Positions 39,283 through 48,837 are shown, counted from the first letter of the stretch. The stretch: DNA of 64,000 nucleotides from Mycolicibacterium palauense (GCF_002592005.1 NZ_NVQF01000028.1:1-64000), one strand, 5' to 3'. Numbers and translations are program-made. Notes: generated from the sequence alone by a model not told the origin.

Positions 39283-41385
39283 TCACTCGCCCGTCGCCTT
39301 CGCGATGATCTCCTTCGCCACCTGCGCCGGGACTTCGGCGTAGGAGTCGAACACCATGGAGTAGTTCGCCCGGCCCTGGGTCTTCGACCGGAGGTCGCCG
39401 ACGTAGCCGAACATCTCCGACAACGGCACCTGAGCCTTGACGACCCGGGCACCGCTGCGCTCCTCCATGGCCTGGATCTGACCACGGCGGGAGTTCAGGT
39501 CGCCGATCACGTCACCCATGTAGTCCTCGGGCGTGGTGACCTCGACGGCCATGATCGGTTCCATGATGACCGGCTGTGCCTGTCCGGCAGCCTTCTTCAG
39601 CACCTGGGAACCGGCGATCTTGAACGCCATCTCCGAGGAGTCGACGTCGTGATAGGCACCGTCGAGCAGGGTGACCTTCAGGTTCACCAGCGGGTAGCCG
39701 GCCAACACGCCGTACTGCATGGCGTCCTGGGCGCCGGCGTCCACCGACGGGATGTACTCGCGCGGGATCCGGCCGCCGGTGACCTTGTTCTCGAACTCGT
39801 AGGTCGCACCGTCCTCGCCGACGAACGGCTCGAGGTTGATGATCACCTTGGCGAACTGACCCGAGCCACCCGTCTGCTTCTTGTGGGTGAACTCGACGTT
39901 GGACACGGCGCGGCGGATCGTCTCGCGGTAGGCCACCTGCGGCTTACCGACGTTGGCCTCCACCTTGAACTCGCGCTTCATGCGGTCCACCAGGATGTCC
40001 AGGTGCAACTCGCCCATGCCGCCGATGACGGTCTGGCCGGTCTCCTGATCCAGGTGCACCTTGAAGGTCGGATCCTCCTCGGCGAGCTTCTGGATCGACA
40101 GCGACAGCTTCTCCTGGTCGCTCTTGGTCTTCGGCTCGATGGCCACCTCGATGACCGGATCCGGGAAGGTCATCGACTCCAGCACGATCTGATCGTTGGG
40201 GTCGCTCAGGGTGTCACCGGTGGTGGTGTCCTTCAGCCCGATCACCGCGTAGATGTGGCCGGCCGACGCCCGCTCGACGGGGTTCTCCTTGTTGGAGTGC
40301 ATCTGGAACAGCTTGCCCAGCCGCTCCTTCTTGCCCTTCGTCGCGTTCATCACCTGGCTGCCGGACTCGACCGTGCCCGAGTAGACGCGGACGTAGGTCA
40401 GCTTCCCGAAGAACGGGTGGCTGGCGACCTTGAAGGCCAGCGCCGAGAACGGTTCCTCGGTCGAGGGCCGGCGATCGGCGATCACGTCCTCGTTGCCCGG
40501 CGGGTGACCCTGGGCGGCCGGCACGTCCAGCGGCGACGGCAGGTAGTCGATGACGGCGTCGAGCATGGGCTGCACGCCCTTGTTCTTGAATGCGCTGCCG
40601 CACAGCACCGGGTAGGCCTCGCTGGTGATCGTCAGCTTGCGGATCGCGCCCTTGATCTCGTCGATCGAGAGCTCCTCGCCGCCGAGGTACTTCTCCAGCA
40701 GTGACTCGTCGGTCTCGGCGACCGCCTCGATCAGCTTGGTGCGGTACTCCTCGGCCTTGTCGGCCAGATCGGCCGGGATCTCGACGACGTCGTACTTCTC
40801 CCCGAGCTTGGCCTCCGCACTCCACACCTTGGCGTTCATCTCGACCAGGTCGATGATGCCCTGGAAGTCGCTCTCGGCGCCGATCGGCAGCTGGATGGGG
40901 ATGACGTTGGCGCCCAGGCGCTCCTCCATGGTGCGCACCGAGAAGTAGAAGTCGGCACCGAGCTTGTCCATCTTGTTGACGAAGCAGATGCGCGGCACGT
41001 CGTACTTGTCGGCCTGGCGCCAGACCTGCTCGGACTGCGGCTCGACGCCCTCCTTGCCGTCGAAGACGGCCACGGCACCGTCGAGCACGCGCAGGCTGCG
41101 CTCCACCTCGACGGTGAAGTCGACGTGCCCGGGGGTGTCGATCAGGTTGATCTGGTGGTCGCTCCAGAAGCAGGTGGTGGCGGCCGAGGTGATGGTGATA
41201 CCCCGCTCCTGCTCCTGCTCCATCCAGTCCATGACGGCGGCACCGTCGTGGACCTCACCGATCTTGTAGCTGATCCCGGTGTAGAAAAGGATGCGCTCGG
41301 TCGTCGTCGTCTTGCCGGCATCGATGTGCGCCATGATGCCGATGTTGCGGACCTTGTTCAGGTCGGTCAGCACGTCCTGTGCCAC
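39283..41385 (-). CDS. fusA: Elongation factor G
   Basis: 700 aa. Translocation GTPase. G1 [14 protein letters not shown]3 DTPGHVDF, G4 NKMDK, followed by domains II-V with [16 protein letters not shown] and the C-terminal [10 protein letters not shown]. Start is GTG 41385. Part of the minus-strand rpsL-rpsG-fusA-tuf streptomycin operon. Confidence 0.99.
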   Translation of the reverse strand: MAQDVLTDLNKVRNIGIMAHIDAGKTTTTERILFYTGISYKIGEVHDGAAVMDWMEQEQERGITITSAATTCFWSDHQINLIDTPGHVDFTVEVERSLRVLDGAVAVFDGKEGVEPQSEQVWRQADKYDVPRICFVNKMDKLGADFYFSVRTMEERLGANVIPIQLPIGAESDFQGIIDLVEMNAKVWSAEAKLGEKYDVVEIPADLADKAEEYRTKLIEAVAETDESLLEKYLGGEELSIDEIKGAIRKLTITSEAYPVLCGSAFKNKGVQPMLDAVIDYLPSPLDVPAAQGHPPGNEDVIADRRPSTEEPFSALAFKVASHPFFGKLTYVRVYSGTVESGSQVMNATKGKKERLGKLFQMHSNKENPVERASAGHIYAVIGLKDTTTGDTLSDPNDQIVLESMTFPDPVIEVAIEPKTKSDQEKLSLSIQKLAEEDPTFKVHLDQETGQTVIGGMGELHLDILVDRMKREFKVEANVGKPQVAYRETIRRAVSNVEFTHKKQTGGSGQFAKVIINLEPFVGEDGATYEFENKVTGGRIPREYIPSVDAGAQDAMQYGVLAGYPLVNLKVTLLDGAYHDVDSSEMAFKIAGSQVLKKAAGQAQPVIMEPIMAVEVTTPEDYMGDVIGDLNSRRGQIQAMEERSGARVVKAQVPLSEMFGYVGDLRSKTQGRANYSMVFDSYAEVPAQVAKEIIAKATGE

Positions 41386-41469
41386 GGCTGTCTTCCCACT
41401 CTCTGGCTAATCAGTTCGGTGTAGTAGTTGCCCCCGGTCCCGCGACACTGCATCCGCCGGGGACATGAA

Positions 41470-41940
41470 TCACCAGCGGTAGTGCGCGAAGGCCCGGTTC
41501 GCCTCGGCCATCTTGTGGGTGTCCTCACGACGCTTGACGGAGGCACCCAGGCCGTTGCTGGCGTCGAGGATCTCGTTGGCCAGCCGCTCGACCATGGTCT
41601 TCTCCCGACGCTGACGGGAGAAGCTGACCAGCCAGCGCAGCGCCAGCGTGGTCGAACGGTCCGGGCGAACCTCGACCGGCACCTGATAGGTGGCGCCACC
41701 GACGCGGCGGCTGCGCACCTCCAGGGCGGGCTTGACGTTGTCGAGCGCGCGCTTGAGGGTGACCACCGGGTCGGTGCCGGTCTTGTCGCGGGCCTGCTCC
41801 AGCGCACCATAGACAATGCGCTCAGCCAGCGATTTCTTCCCCTCCATCAGGATTTTATTGACCAGCTGGGTGACCAGCTGCGACCCGTACACCGGGTCGT
41901 TGACCAACGGGCGCTTCGGCGCGGGCCCCTTGCGCGGCAT
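41470..41940 (-). CDS. rpsG: 30S ribosomal protein S7
   Basis: 156 aa; head assembly protein at the E site. Recognised by [27 protein letters not shown] and [14 protein letters not shown]. The ATG shares one base with the rpsL stop (TGATG), indicating coupled translation. Confidence 0.99.
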   Translation of the reverse strand: MPRKGPAPKRPLVNDPVYGSQLVTQLVNKILMEGKKSLAERIVYGALEQARDKTGTDPVVTLKRALDNVKPALEVRSRRVGGATYQVPVEVRPDRSTTLALRWLVSFSRQRREKTMVERLANEILDASNGLGASVKRREDTHKMAEANRAFAHYRW

Positions 41941-42314
41941 CAGCTCTTCTCCTTCTTGGCGCCGTAGCGGCTACGGGCCTGCTTGCGGTTCTTGACACCC
42001 TGGGTGTCCAGCGAGCCGCGGATGATCTTGTAGCGCACACCCGGCAGGTCCTTCACACGACCACCACGCACCAGCACCATCGAGTGCTCCTGCAGGTTGT
42101 GGCCCTCGCCCGGGATGTAGGCGGTGACCTCGACCTGGCTGGTCAGCTTCACGCGCGCGACCTTCCGAAGTGCCGAGTTCGGCTTCTTCGGGGTGGTGGT
42201 GTACACGCGGGTGCACACGCCGCGACGCTGCGGGCTGCCCTTGAGGGCCGCGGTCTTCACCTTGGCGATCTTGTCGCGGCGGCCCTTGCGGACGAGCTGC
42301 TGGATGGTTGGCAT
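41940..42314 (-). CDS. rpsL: 30S ribosomal protein S12
   Basis: 124 aa; decoding-site protein. Core motifs [16 protein letters not shown] and [12 protein letters not shown] include both Lys residues (43 and 88) whose change gives streptomycin resistance; both are wild type. First gene of the str operon, about 230 nt downstream of a promoter-like pair. Confidence 0.99.
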
Positions 42315-42701
42315 CTACCGGCTTTCTGTCTTCTTCTTGGTTACTACTTGGTATGTTGTGCTGTTTTCAGGTCTGTGTACTGCAGTTATGTCCCGGTCGA
42401 CTCCCCCGCGACCGGGCGTGTCGCACACGCTCACACCGAACGGATCGATGCGAATCTTGCACATGCGAATTGGCCCGCCGTGCGCGCAAGCTGACCGTTT
42501 GTCGTCGTTCTACGGTCGCGAGCGCCCATCTCGGCCAGGCACGAGCTACCACGATACCAGGGCTGTGCAGCCCGACAAAACCTGCTGCTGACAGCGCTTC
42601 CCGCAGGTCAGATGCACCCCCGCTGGGGTGTCCGAAGCGCCTGTCTCCAAGTGTGGACCGACGGTGTGCGCCGAGGGCTGCCGCAGCGACTGCGCCGAAG
42701 T
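42315..42701. other. Leader and promoter region of the rpsL operon
   Basis: 387 bp between the rpsL start and the TetR gene end, with no supported gene. It is comparatively AT-rich close to rpsL, has a promoter pair at 42551-42578 on the minus strand and a long untranslated leader. The right-hand 120 bp hold nothing recognisable. Confidence 0.6.
42551..42578 (-). promoter_or_regulatory. Putative rpsL operon promoter
   Basis: On the minus strand TTGTCG (42578-42573), a 16-bp spacer and TATCGT (42556-42551). The -10 is identical to that proposed for rpoB in this window. Confidence 0.5.
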
Positions 42702-43316
42702 CTAGTGCCTGTGCTCCATGCCCGCAGCAAGGCGCAACACCATGTCGGTGAACACGGCGTCGGTGTCCACCCCGTTCATCACCCCGGTCATCTCCAACAG
42801 CACGAAGCCGTGCAGCGCCGACCAGAACTCCAGGGAGGCGTAGAACGCGTCCTCGCCCTCCACACCGTAGGACTCCAGCACCGCCATCACCGGGCCGGCC
42901 GCGGCCTTGGTGGCCTCGGAGTACTCCGGGTCGTCCCCGCCCAGCGGCATCCGGGTGAACGCCGAATAGCGGCCGGGGTGGTGATGGGCGTAGCTGCGGT
43001 AGGCGCTGGCCATCACCAGGACCGCGTCGTCGCGGGTCCGGCCCTCACCGGCGGTGTTCAGCATGGAGATGATGTCGTCGACCACGCGCACCCGCACCGT
43101 GCGGCGCAGGTCCTCCAGGCTGTGCACGTGGTTGTACAGCGAGGGCCCCTTGGTGCCGAGGTGGGTGGCCAGCGCGTTGATGGTCAGGGCGTCCCAGCCC
43201 TCCCGGTCCAGGAAGCTCAGCGCGGCGTTGACGATGACGTCGCGGCTGAGCTTGGCCGGCCGCGATCCCGCGCGCGGCCGGGCACCGGCCTGCGGAGATT
43301 CGGGCCGAGCTGCCAT
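42702..43316 (-). CDS. TetR family regulator (WHG-type C-terminal domain)
   Basis: 204 aa from ATG 43316; the longer open frame upstream is low-complexity. Helix-turn-helix LSRDVIVNAALSFLD, then LATHLGTKGPSLYNHV, with the long C-terminal helix region AYRSYAHHHPGRYSAF typical of the WHG subgroup. It holds the Rv0681 position upstream of rpsL. Divergent from the first DUF3060 gene, which it may control; its ligand is unknown. Confidence 0.88.
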   Translation of the reverse strand: MAARPESPQAGARPRAGSRPAKLSRDVIVNAALSFLDREGWDALTINALATHLGTKGPSLYNHVHSLEDLRRTVRVRVVDDIISMLNTAGEGRTRDDAVLVMASAYRSYAHHHPGRYSAFTRMPLGGDDPEYSEATKAAAGPVMAVLESYGVEGEDAFYASLEFWSALHGFVLLEMTGVMNGVDTDAVFTDMVLRLAAGMEHRH

Positions 43317-43599
43317 GGCGGGGGGTCCTTCGGGTCGGGTGCGCTGGTGGGGAGGTTCGGGGTTCCCGTCGCTGGGGCGTCGGGGCCCGGGCGCGAGGTG
43401 GACGTGCGAGGTGGACGTCTGAGGTTGAGGCGCGAGGTGGACGGGCACGTTGACTAATGACTCTAGTTGACCGGTACCGCCGCATCGCGGAGCCCGGCCG
43501 GAACGCCCCAGTGACGGCGCCGCGGTGCCGTAGGCTCGGGCGCACGGGTCGGTCGGGGGCGGGTCAACACGGTCGGGATCACACGGTTGAGGAGCGGAC
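43317..43599. promoter_or_regulatory. TetR/DUF3060 divergent spacer with repeats
   Basis: GCGAGGTGGACG occurs three times (43393, 43406, 43432). An AT-rich element has two direct GTTGAC copies (43449-43454 and 43466-43471) flanking ACTA-n7-TAGT, a weak dyad that could be the TetR operator. Promoter assignment is not possible by eye. Confidence 0.35.
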
Positions 43600-43983
43600 A
43601 TGAGACGGGCAGCAGCGGCGATGGGGACGGCCGCCCTGGCGTTTGCGGTGGTGCCGGCGGCGGGGACGACGGCCGGGATGCCGACGGCCGCCGCCAAGAA
43701 CGGCGACACCCACATCACCTCGATCGGGTCGACCCAGACCGTCGACTGCAACAACGCGACGCTGTTCGTCAACGGCTCCTACAACGTCATCACCGCGGTC
43801 GGCAGCTGCTGGGCGGTGACCATGCAGGGCTCCTACAACACCGTGATCGCCGACAACGTGGTCAACGACATCACGGTGTACGGCTTCGATCAGACCGCCC
43901 TGTACAAGTCGGGCAGTCCCGCCGAGATCGACCGCGGCCGCGAGCTCGGCATGACCAACCGCATCGGCCGGGTGCCGGCCTAG
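43600..43983 (+). CDS. Secreted DUF3060 protein
   Basis: 127 aa. Signal peptide at residues 1-30 (two Arg, Ala-rich core, cleavage near TAA). The mature part is built of short beta-strand repeats of the pattern VNGSYNVITAVG / MQGSYNTVIADN, the DUF3060 fold, with one Cys pair (VDCNN and SCW). GAGGAG precedes the ATG. Relatives in mycobacteria (Rv0679c/Rv0680c region) are envelope proteins of unknown function. Followed by a 12-bp minisatellite and a second DUF3060 gene. Confidence 0.82.
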   Translation: MRRAAAAMGTAALAFAVVPAAGTTAGMPTAAAKNGDTHITSIGSTQTVDCNNATLFVNGSYNVITAVGSCWAVTMQGSYNTVIADNVVNDITVYGFDQTALYKSGSPAEIDRGRELGMTNRIGRVPA

Positions 43984-44024
43984 CTGTCCGGGCCGCCACC
44001 TCTCGGGCCGCACCCGGGGCCCAG

Positions 44025-44118
44025 CCCCTTCCACAGCCCCTTCGACAGCCCCTTCGACAGCCCCTTCGACAGCCCCTTCGACAGCCCCTTCGACAGCCCC
44101 TTCGACAGCCCCTTCGAC
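44025..44118. repeat. 12-bp minisatellite, seven full copies plus a partial
   Basis: CCCCTTCGACAG repeats head to tail from 44037, preceded by one copy with a single change (CCCCTTCCACAG at 44025-44036) and ended by a 10-bp partial copy. It fills the spacer between two DUF3060 genes and ends 14 bp before the second start codon, adjoining its ribosome-binding site (AGCGAGG). Confidence 0.97.
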
Positions 44119-44132
44119 GAAGCGAGGAACCT

Positions 44133-44552
44133 ATGCGCACCACCCGTTTTGCCCTGACCCTGGCCGCCGCGGCGGCCGTCGTCGGCCTCGCGGGCTGCGG
44201 GGGCGACTCCGAGGACGGATCGGGGAACGACACCGGGGCCCCGACGGCCACCGCCGGGACGTCCGGAGCCCAGGTCGAGATCGGCAACACCGTCAACTAC
44301 GGATCGTTCGGCACCACCGCCGAGATCGACTGCGGCCAGGGCAAGTCGCTGAACGTGGGCGGCTCGAACAACACCCTGACCGTGCGGGGCACCTGCTCGT
44401 CGGTCAACGTCGGCGGGGCCGACAACAAGATCACCCTGGAGCGCGTCGACAACGACCTGTCGGTGGTCGGCCTCAACAACACGATCACCTACAAGGACGG
44501 CAGCCCCAAGATCAACAACCTCGGGTCGGGCAACAGCATCGACAAGGGCTGA
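44133..44552 (+). CDS. DUF3060 lipoprotein
   Basis: 139 aa from ATG 44133. Lipoprotein signal with lipobox VGLAGC (Cys about residue 21), a Ser/Thr/Asp-rich linker and DUF3060 repeats (NVGGSNNTLTVRG, VNVGGADNKITLE, VVGLNNTITYKDG), with the DC...GTC pair likely disulfide-linked. A longer in-frame reading upstream only translates the 12-bp repeat. Paralogue of the preceding gene, probably anchored at the outer face of the membrane. Function unknown. Confidence 0.85.
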   Translation: MRTTRFALTLAAAAAVVGLAGCGGDSEDGSGNDTGAPTATAGTSGAQVEIGNTVNYGSFGTTAEIDCGQGKSLNVGGSNNTLTVRGTCSSVNVGGADNKITLERVDNDLSVVGLNNTITYKDGSPKINNLGSGNSIDKG

Positions 44553-44604
44553 ACCGACGGGGCTGAATCGACGGGCTGAATCGACGGGGGCTGACCGGCC
44601 CCGG

Positions 44605-45399
44605 TCAGGCCTTTCCGCCGTGCCGGCCGGCGCCGTCGGCAAACCGTTTGGCGCCGGCGAGCAGTTCCGCGGCGACCCGGTTCAGGCTGCCGAACTCGAC
44701 GTCCATGGCCTCGGACTCGGCCATGCCCCACTGACCGAGCGCCGAGAGCCGGTCCGAACGCAGGCACAGCTGGGGCAGCTGCGCCAGTTCGGCCGCGAGC
44801 TCCTCGGCCTTCTCCCGTGCCCGGCCGATGGCCACCACCCGGTTGGCCAGCCCGATCGCCAGCGCCTCCCCCGCATCGACACTGCGCCCGGTCAGGATCA
44901 TGTCCATCGCCCGGCCGTGTCCGATGAGCCGGGGCAGCCGGACCGTGCCGCCGTCGATCAGCGGCACACCCCAGCGCCGGCAGAACACCCCGAACACGGC
45001 GTCCTCCTCGGCGACCCGAAGATCGCACCACAGCGCGAGTTCCAGCCCGCCGGCGACCGCGTAGCCGCTGACCGCGGCGATGACCGGCTTGGACAGCACC
45101 ATGCGCGTCGGGCCCATCGGCCCGGGACCGCTGGCCTGCGTGGGGTTGCTCTCGGCGGTCCCGATGGCCTTGAGATCCGCTCCGGCGCAGAATGTTCCGC
45201 CGTCGCCCCACAGCACGGCCACCGACGCGGAGTCGTCGGCGTCGAACTCCGAGAAGGCCTCGAACAACGCCATGGCGGTGGGACCGTCGACGGCGTTGCG
45301 GGCCTTCGGCCGGTTCAGGATCACCGTGGTCACCGGGCCGTTGCGCTCGACGCGCACGCCCTCGCTGTGGGGTCCGGTCATGGTTCCACTGTCCATCAC
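44605..45399 (-). CDS. echA5: Enoyl-CoA hydratase/isomerase family protein
   Basis: 264 aa. Crotonase fold, hydrating enoyl-CoA thioesters in beta-oxidation or a related step. Oxyanion-hole segments FCAGADLKAIG and YAVAGGLELALWCDLRVA are present; the first catalytic Glu position reads as in many mycobacterial paralogues with altered acid residues, so activity is uncertain. GTG start overlaps the PaaX-like stop. Symbol assigned by position relative to fadE8 and echA4. Confidence 0.85.
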   Translation of the reverse strand: MMDSGTMTGPHSEGVRVERNGPVTTVILNRPKARNAVDGPTAMALFEAFSEFDADDSASVAVLWGDGGTFCAGADLKAIGTAESNPTQASGPGPMGPTRMVLSKPVIAAVSGYAVAGGLELALWCDLRVAEEDAVFGVFCRRWGVPLIDGGTVRLPRLIGHGRAMDMILTGRSVDAGEALAIGLANRVVAIGRAREKAEELAAELAQLPQLCLRSDRLSALGQWGMAESEAMDVEFGSLNRVAAELLAGAKRFADGAGRHGGKA

Positions 45400-46166
45400 C
45401 GCACCGCCCCGGGTCCAGGTTTCGCCGGTTCGCGGTCCGCGTCACACCCCGCCCGATCACTCGCCCGATCACTCGCCCGGTCACGCTGCCCCGCGAGTTC
45501 CGCGGCGAACTCGGTGTAGGCGACGCGCAGACCGTCCCCCGGCCACCCGGGCGGCAAGAGGGCCTCGGGCAGAACCGGGTCGGCGAGCAGATGGCGCACG
45601 ATGGCCGCGGCGGCCACGAAGCGCTCCGGCACGTCGGCGGCGCCGGCCATCTCCTCGAGAAGTTCGCCGGCGGTGCGCGCCCAGCCGGTCAGGTCCCACA
45701 GCGCACCGGCCAGCCCGGCGGGGTCGTCGTCGACGCTGCACAGCACCCGCGAACGCGCCCGCACCGCCGGCGGAAGTTCGAACTCCAGGTTGTCCGGCCG
45801 CAGCCACACTCCCTCACGCAACTCACCGAACCTGCTTTCCTGCAGCGACTTCCGCAGGGAGGCCCGGGTACGGGGATCGATACCGACGCTGGTGATCACC
45901 ACGGTGACCCAGCCACCGTCCCAGGGGTGCAGCCGCGGGTGCAGCGCGTCGTCCTGGCGGCGCTGACGGGCCAGCAGCCGGTCCGAGAGCCGGTAGCCGT
46001 CGGCCGAGCGGACCAGATCCCCCGCGCTGACCATCCTGGTCAGCGCCACCCGCAGGGTGGGTTCGCGGATCTCGAAATCGGCGGTCAGCCGCACCAGGTC
46101 GGCGGCGCTGGCCCAGGCCGGGTGCGCGCCGAGCAGCACCGAGAGCACCACCGATCGCGCCGTCAT
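45396..46166 (-). CDS. PaaX-like transcriptional regulator in the fadE8 operon
   Basis: 256 aa from ATG 46166. Winged-helix N-terminus (SVVLSVLLGAHPAWASAADL, then IREPTLRVALTRMVSAGDL) and PaaX C-terminal domain (GWVTVVITSVGIDPRTRAS). PaaX proteins repress phenylacetate genes and bind phenylacetyl-CoA; this one sits inside an acyl-CoA operon and probably senses a CoA thioester. The C-terminal tail carries an SDRA repeat from a 12-bp tandem. Corresponds to Rv0674 in place. Confidence 0.82.
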   Translation of the reverse strand: MTARSVVLSVLLGAHPAWASAADLVRLTADFEIREPTLRVALTRMVSAGDLVRSADGYRLSDRLLARQRRQDDALHPRLHPWDGGWVTVVITSVGIDPRTRASLRKSLQESRFGELREGVWLRPDNLEFELPPAVRARSRVLCSVDDDPAGLAGALWDLTGWARTAGELLEEMAGAADVPERFVAAAAIVRHLLADPVLPEALLPPGWPGDGLRVAYTEFAAELAGQRDRASDRASDRAGCDADREPAKPGPGAVR

Positions 46167-46188
46167 CCGGCCGGCGGGCGCCACCGGT

Positions 46189-47133
46189 TCAGACTCCCGA
46201 GGTCCGGCGGCCGTGGTCGCCGTAGGGCTCGTCGCGGTGTCGCACGGCCTCCCGGAAGCCGTGCTCGGTGGCGTCGGCGACGAAGGCGTGCCCCTCCGGG
46301 GTGTGGCGGGCGATGCCGTCGAACACCGTGCTGACCATCTGGCTGGTGGCCACCCCCTGGTTGAGCAGCGCGGTGTTGCACGCCAGTTTGGCCATGATGA
46401 GCTGGTTGACCGGCATGGCCGCGATGCGCTGGACCAGCCGTTCGGTGCGTTCGTCGAGATCGCCGGGCTCGGGCGCCTCGACCGCGAGCCCCCATTCGGC
46501 GGCCTGCCGGCCGGTGATGGTGTCGCCGGTGAACAGCAGCCGTTTGGCGCGCTGGTCGCCCAGTCGGTGGGCCCACAGCCCGGCCGCGGGCACACCCCAG
46601 ACCCGCATCGGCGGGTAGCCGATCTTGGCGTCGGCGGCGGCGATCACCTGATCGGCGTGCAGGGCGATGTCGGTGCCGCCGGCCACGCAGTACCCGTGGA
46701 TCTTGACCACCGTCGGCTTGTCGGCGCGCATCAGGCTGGCGAACCCACGGACGAATCGGCTCATCATCTGGTAGTCGACCATCGGATCCCACGGCCGGTC
46801 CGCCCGGTGGTTGAGCGCCTGGGTCCGGCCGTCCAGCACGGTGTCGCGGTAGCGGCCCTCGCCGCCGGCCGAGGAGCTTCCGTCGGCGTAGGCCCCCAGG
46901 TCGAAGCCCGCACAGAAACCGGCGCCGCGGCCCGACACCAGGATCACGTGCACGCCGGGGTCGAGGTCGGCGCGTTCGACCAGCGCCGCCAGCTCCAGCG
47001 GAGTGTCGGCGACGATCGCGTTGCCCGCCTCGGGCCGATTGAAGGTGATCCGTGCGACCCGGTCGGTGACCTCGTAGGTCATGGTCGTGAGGTTCTCGAC
47101 GTCGACTCCGCCGCCGACGGACTGGTCGGTCAT
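46189..47133 (-). CDS. echA4: Enoyl-CoA hydratase/isomerase family protein
   Basis: 314 aa from ATG 47133, overlapping the fadE8 stop (ATGA). Crotonase motifs ARITFNRPEAGNAI, GFCAGFDLGAY and GYCVAGGTDIALHADQVIA. The C-terminus is longer than standard crotonases and includes RHTPEGHAF. Expected to act on acyl-CoAs produced by the upstream dehydrogenase. Symbol by order with fadE8. Confidence 0.87.
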   Translation of the reverse strand: MTDQSVGGGVDVENLTTMTYEVTDRVARITFNRPEAGNAIVADTPLELAALVERADLDPGVHVILVSGRGAGFCAGFDLGAYADGSSSAGGEGRYRDTVLDGRTQALNHRADRPWDPMVDYQMMSRFVRGFASLMRADKPTVVKIHGYCVAGGTDIALHADQVIAAADAKIGYPPMRVWGVPAAGLWAHRLGDQRAKRLLFTGDTITGRQAAEWGLAVEAPEPGDLDERTERLVQRIAAMPVNQLIMAKLACNTALLNQGVATSQMVSTVFDGIARHTPEGHAFVADATEHGFREAVRHRDEPYGDHGRRTSGV

Positions 47134-48758
47134 CCCTTGACCAGTGCCCGCTCCAGGATGGGCGCCAGGTCCAGCCCGGCGGGCATGGTGCCGTACGCGC
47201 CGCCCCGGCGGCCGTCGAGCCGGGTGGCCAGGAACGCCTCGGCGACGGCGGGGTGGCCGTGCCGGACCATCAGCGCACCCTGCAGCGCCAGGGCGATGTC
47301 CTCGGCGACCTTGCGGGCGCGGTACTGGATGCTGTCGAGATCGCCCAGCTCGGTGCGCAGCGCGGCCACGTGGGCGTCCAGGCGGGTGTCCTGCCCGGCC
47401 GTCTGGCCGAGCTCGTCGAAGAGCACGTCGACGCACTCCGGGCGGGTCGCCATGGCGCGCAGCGTGTCCAGCGCGCTGACGTTGCCCGACCCCTCCCAGA
47501 TGCCCATCAATGGGGCCTCCCGGAACAGCCGGGGCATGCCGGAATCCTCGACGTAGCCGTTGCCGCCCAGGCATTCCATGGCCTCGGCGGCGTGCGGGGT
47601 GGCCTGCTTGCACACCCAGTACTTGCTGGCGGCCAGGCCGATGCGGCGCAGCAGCGCGGCGCGGTCGTCGCCGCGCACGACCCGGTCGGTCAGGCCGGCC
47701 ATCTGCATGGCGAGCATGGTGGCGGCCTCGGCCTCGACGGCCAGGTCGGCCAGCACGTTGCGCATCAGCGGCTGGTCGATGAGGTATTCGCCGAACGCCT
47801 TGCGGTGCTGGGCGTGGTGGATGGCCCTCGTCAGGCCGTTGCGCATGCTGGTGGCCGACCCGAGGGTGCAGTCCAGCCTGGTCAGGTTGACCATCTCGAT
47901 GATGGTCGGCACCCCGCGGCCCTCCTCGCCGACCAGCCAGGCGGTGGCGCCGTCGTACTCCACCTCCGAGGAGGCGTTGGCGTGATTACCCAGCTTGTCC
48001 TTGAGCCGCTGCAGGAACATCCGGTTTCGGGTGCCGTCCGGCAGCACCCGGGGCAGGAAGAAGCAGGACAGCCCCCCGGGCGCCTGGGCCAGCACCAGGA
48101 AGACATCGGACATCGGTGCCGAGGTGAACCACTTGTGGCCGGTCAGCCGGTAGGTGCCGTCCCCTGCGGGCACCGCCTCGGTGGTGCCCGCCCGCACGTC
48201 GGAGCCGCCCTGTTTCTCGGTCATCGACATGCCCGCGGTGATGCCGGCCTTGGTGGCGGGCACCGTGAGTTCGGGGTCGTAATGGCGGCTGGTCAGCAGC
48301 GGCTCGTAGATCGCGGCCAGTCCGGGGTTGTACCGCAGCGCGGGCACCACCGCGTAGGTCATCGAGATCGGGCAGATGTGGCCGGGTTCGACGGTCCACA
48401 CCGAGGTCTTCGCCGCACGGACCACGTGCGAACCCGGGCGATCGTCGGCCCAGGGCGCCGCGTGCAGGCCGTGGCCGACCGCCACGGTCATCAGCTCGTG
48501 GTAGGCGGGGTCGTACTCGACCTCGTCGACGCGGTGGCCGTAGCGGTCGTGGGTGTGCAACACCGGCCGGTTGCGATCGGCGAGGTCACCCCACCGTTGC
48601 GCCTGTGCGGTGCCGTTGAGTGCGCCGAGTTCGGTGACCTCCTCCAGACCCCACTGCCCGCCCTCGCGGACGAGGGCCTCGGTGAGGACCGGCGAGCTGG
48701 CCGTGTTGTGGTGTTCCAGCGGCGGAACCTGGTTGGTGACGACATGCGTGTCGGACAT
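47130..48758 (-). CDS. fadE8: Acyl-CoA dehydrogenase, AidB-like branch
   Basis: 542 aa. FAD-dependent acyl-CoA dehydrogenase fold in the longer AidB-type form (N-terminal extension with NTASSPVLTEALV). Flavin and substrate motifs: MSMTEKQGGSDVRAGTT, KWFTSAPMSDVF, and C-terminal ECLGGNGYVEDSGMPRL. AidB relatives may also bind DNA; the context of two crotonases points to acyl-CoA oxidation. Lead gene of the operon, with a leaderless promoter directly before its ATG. Confidence 0.92.
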   Translation of the reverse strand: MSDTHVVTNQVPPLEHHNTASSPVLTEALVREGGQWGLEEVTELGALNGTAQAQRWGDLADRNRPVLHTHDRYGHRVDEVEYDPAYHELMTVAVGHGLHAAPWADDRPGSHVVRAAKTSVWTVEPGHICPISMTYAVVPALRYNPGLAAIYEPLLTSRHYDPELTVPATKAGITAGMSMTEKQGGSDVRAGTTEAVPAGDGTYRLTGHKWFTSAPMSDVFLVLAQAPGGLSCFFLPRVLPDGTRNRMFLQRLKDKLGNHANASSEVEYDGATAWLVGEEGRGVPTIIEMVNLTRLDCTLGSATSMRNGLTRAIHHAQHRKAFGEYLIDQPLMRNVLADLAVEAEAATMLAMQMAGLTDRVVRGDDRAALLRRIGLAASKYWVCKQATPHAAEAMECLGGNGYVEDSGMPRLFREAPLMGIWEGSGNVSALDTLRAMATRPECVDVLFDELGQTAGQDTRLDAHVAALRTELGDLDSIQYRARKVAEDIALALQGALMVRHGHPAVAEAFLATRLDGRRGGAYGTMPAGLDLAPILERALVKG

Positions 48759-48764
48759 GAGCTC

Positions 48765-48792
48765 ATATTACAGTTTCTCGACAGTCGTTCAA
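48765..48792 (-). promoter_or_regulatory. Putative leaderless fadE8 promoter
   Basis: On the minus strand TTGAAC (48792-48787), 16-bp spacer, TAATAT (48770-48765), then six bases to the ATG at 48758. The start of transcription would fall on or beside the A of ATG; there is no ribosome-binding site. Confidence 0.6.
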
Positions 48793-48837
48793 GAGCCGTA
48801 ATAGAGCGGGGTCGATCGTGGCCGATAGGGTGAGCCG

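Noticed and set aside
44025..44118. Possible CRISPR-like array
   Set aside because: The 12-bp units are head to tail with no spacers and there are no cas genes; it is a minisatellite.
43980..44642. A minus-strand protein with SKGL repeats
   Set aside because: It is only the translation of the 12-bp repeat and the antisense of the lipoprotein.
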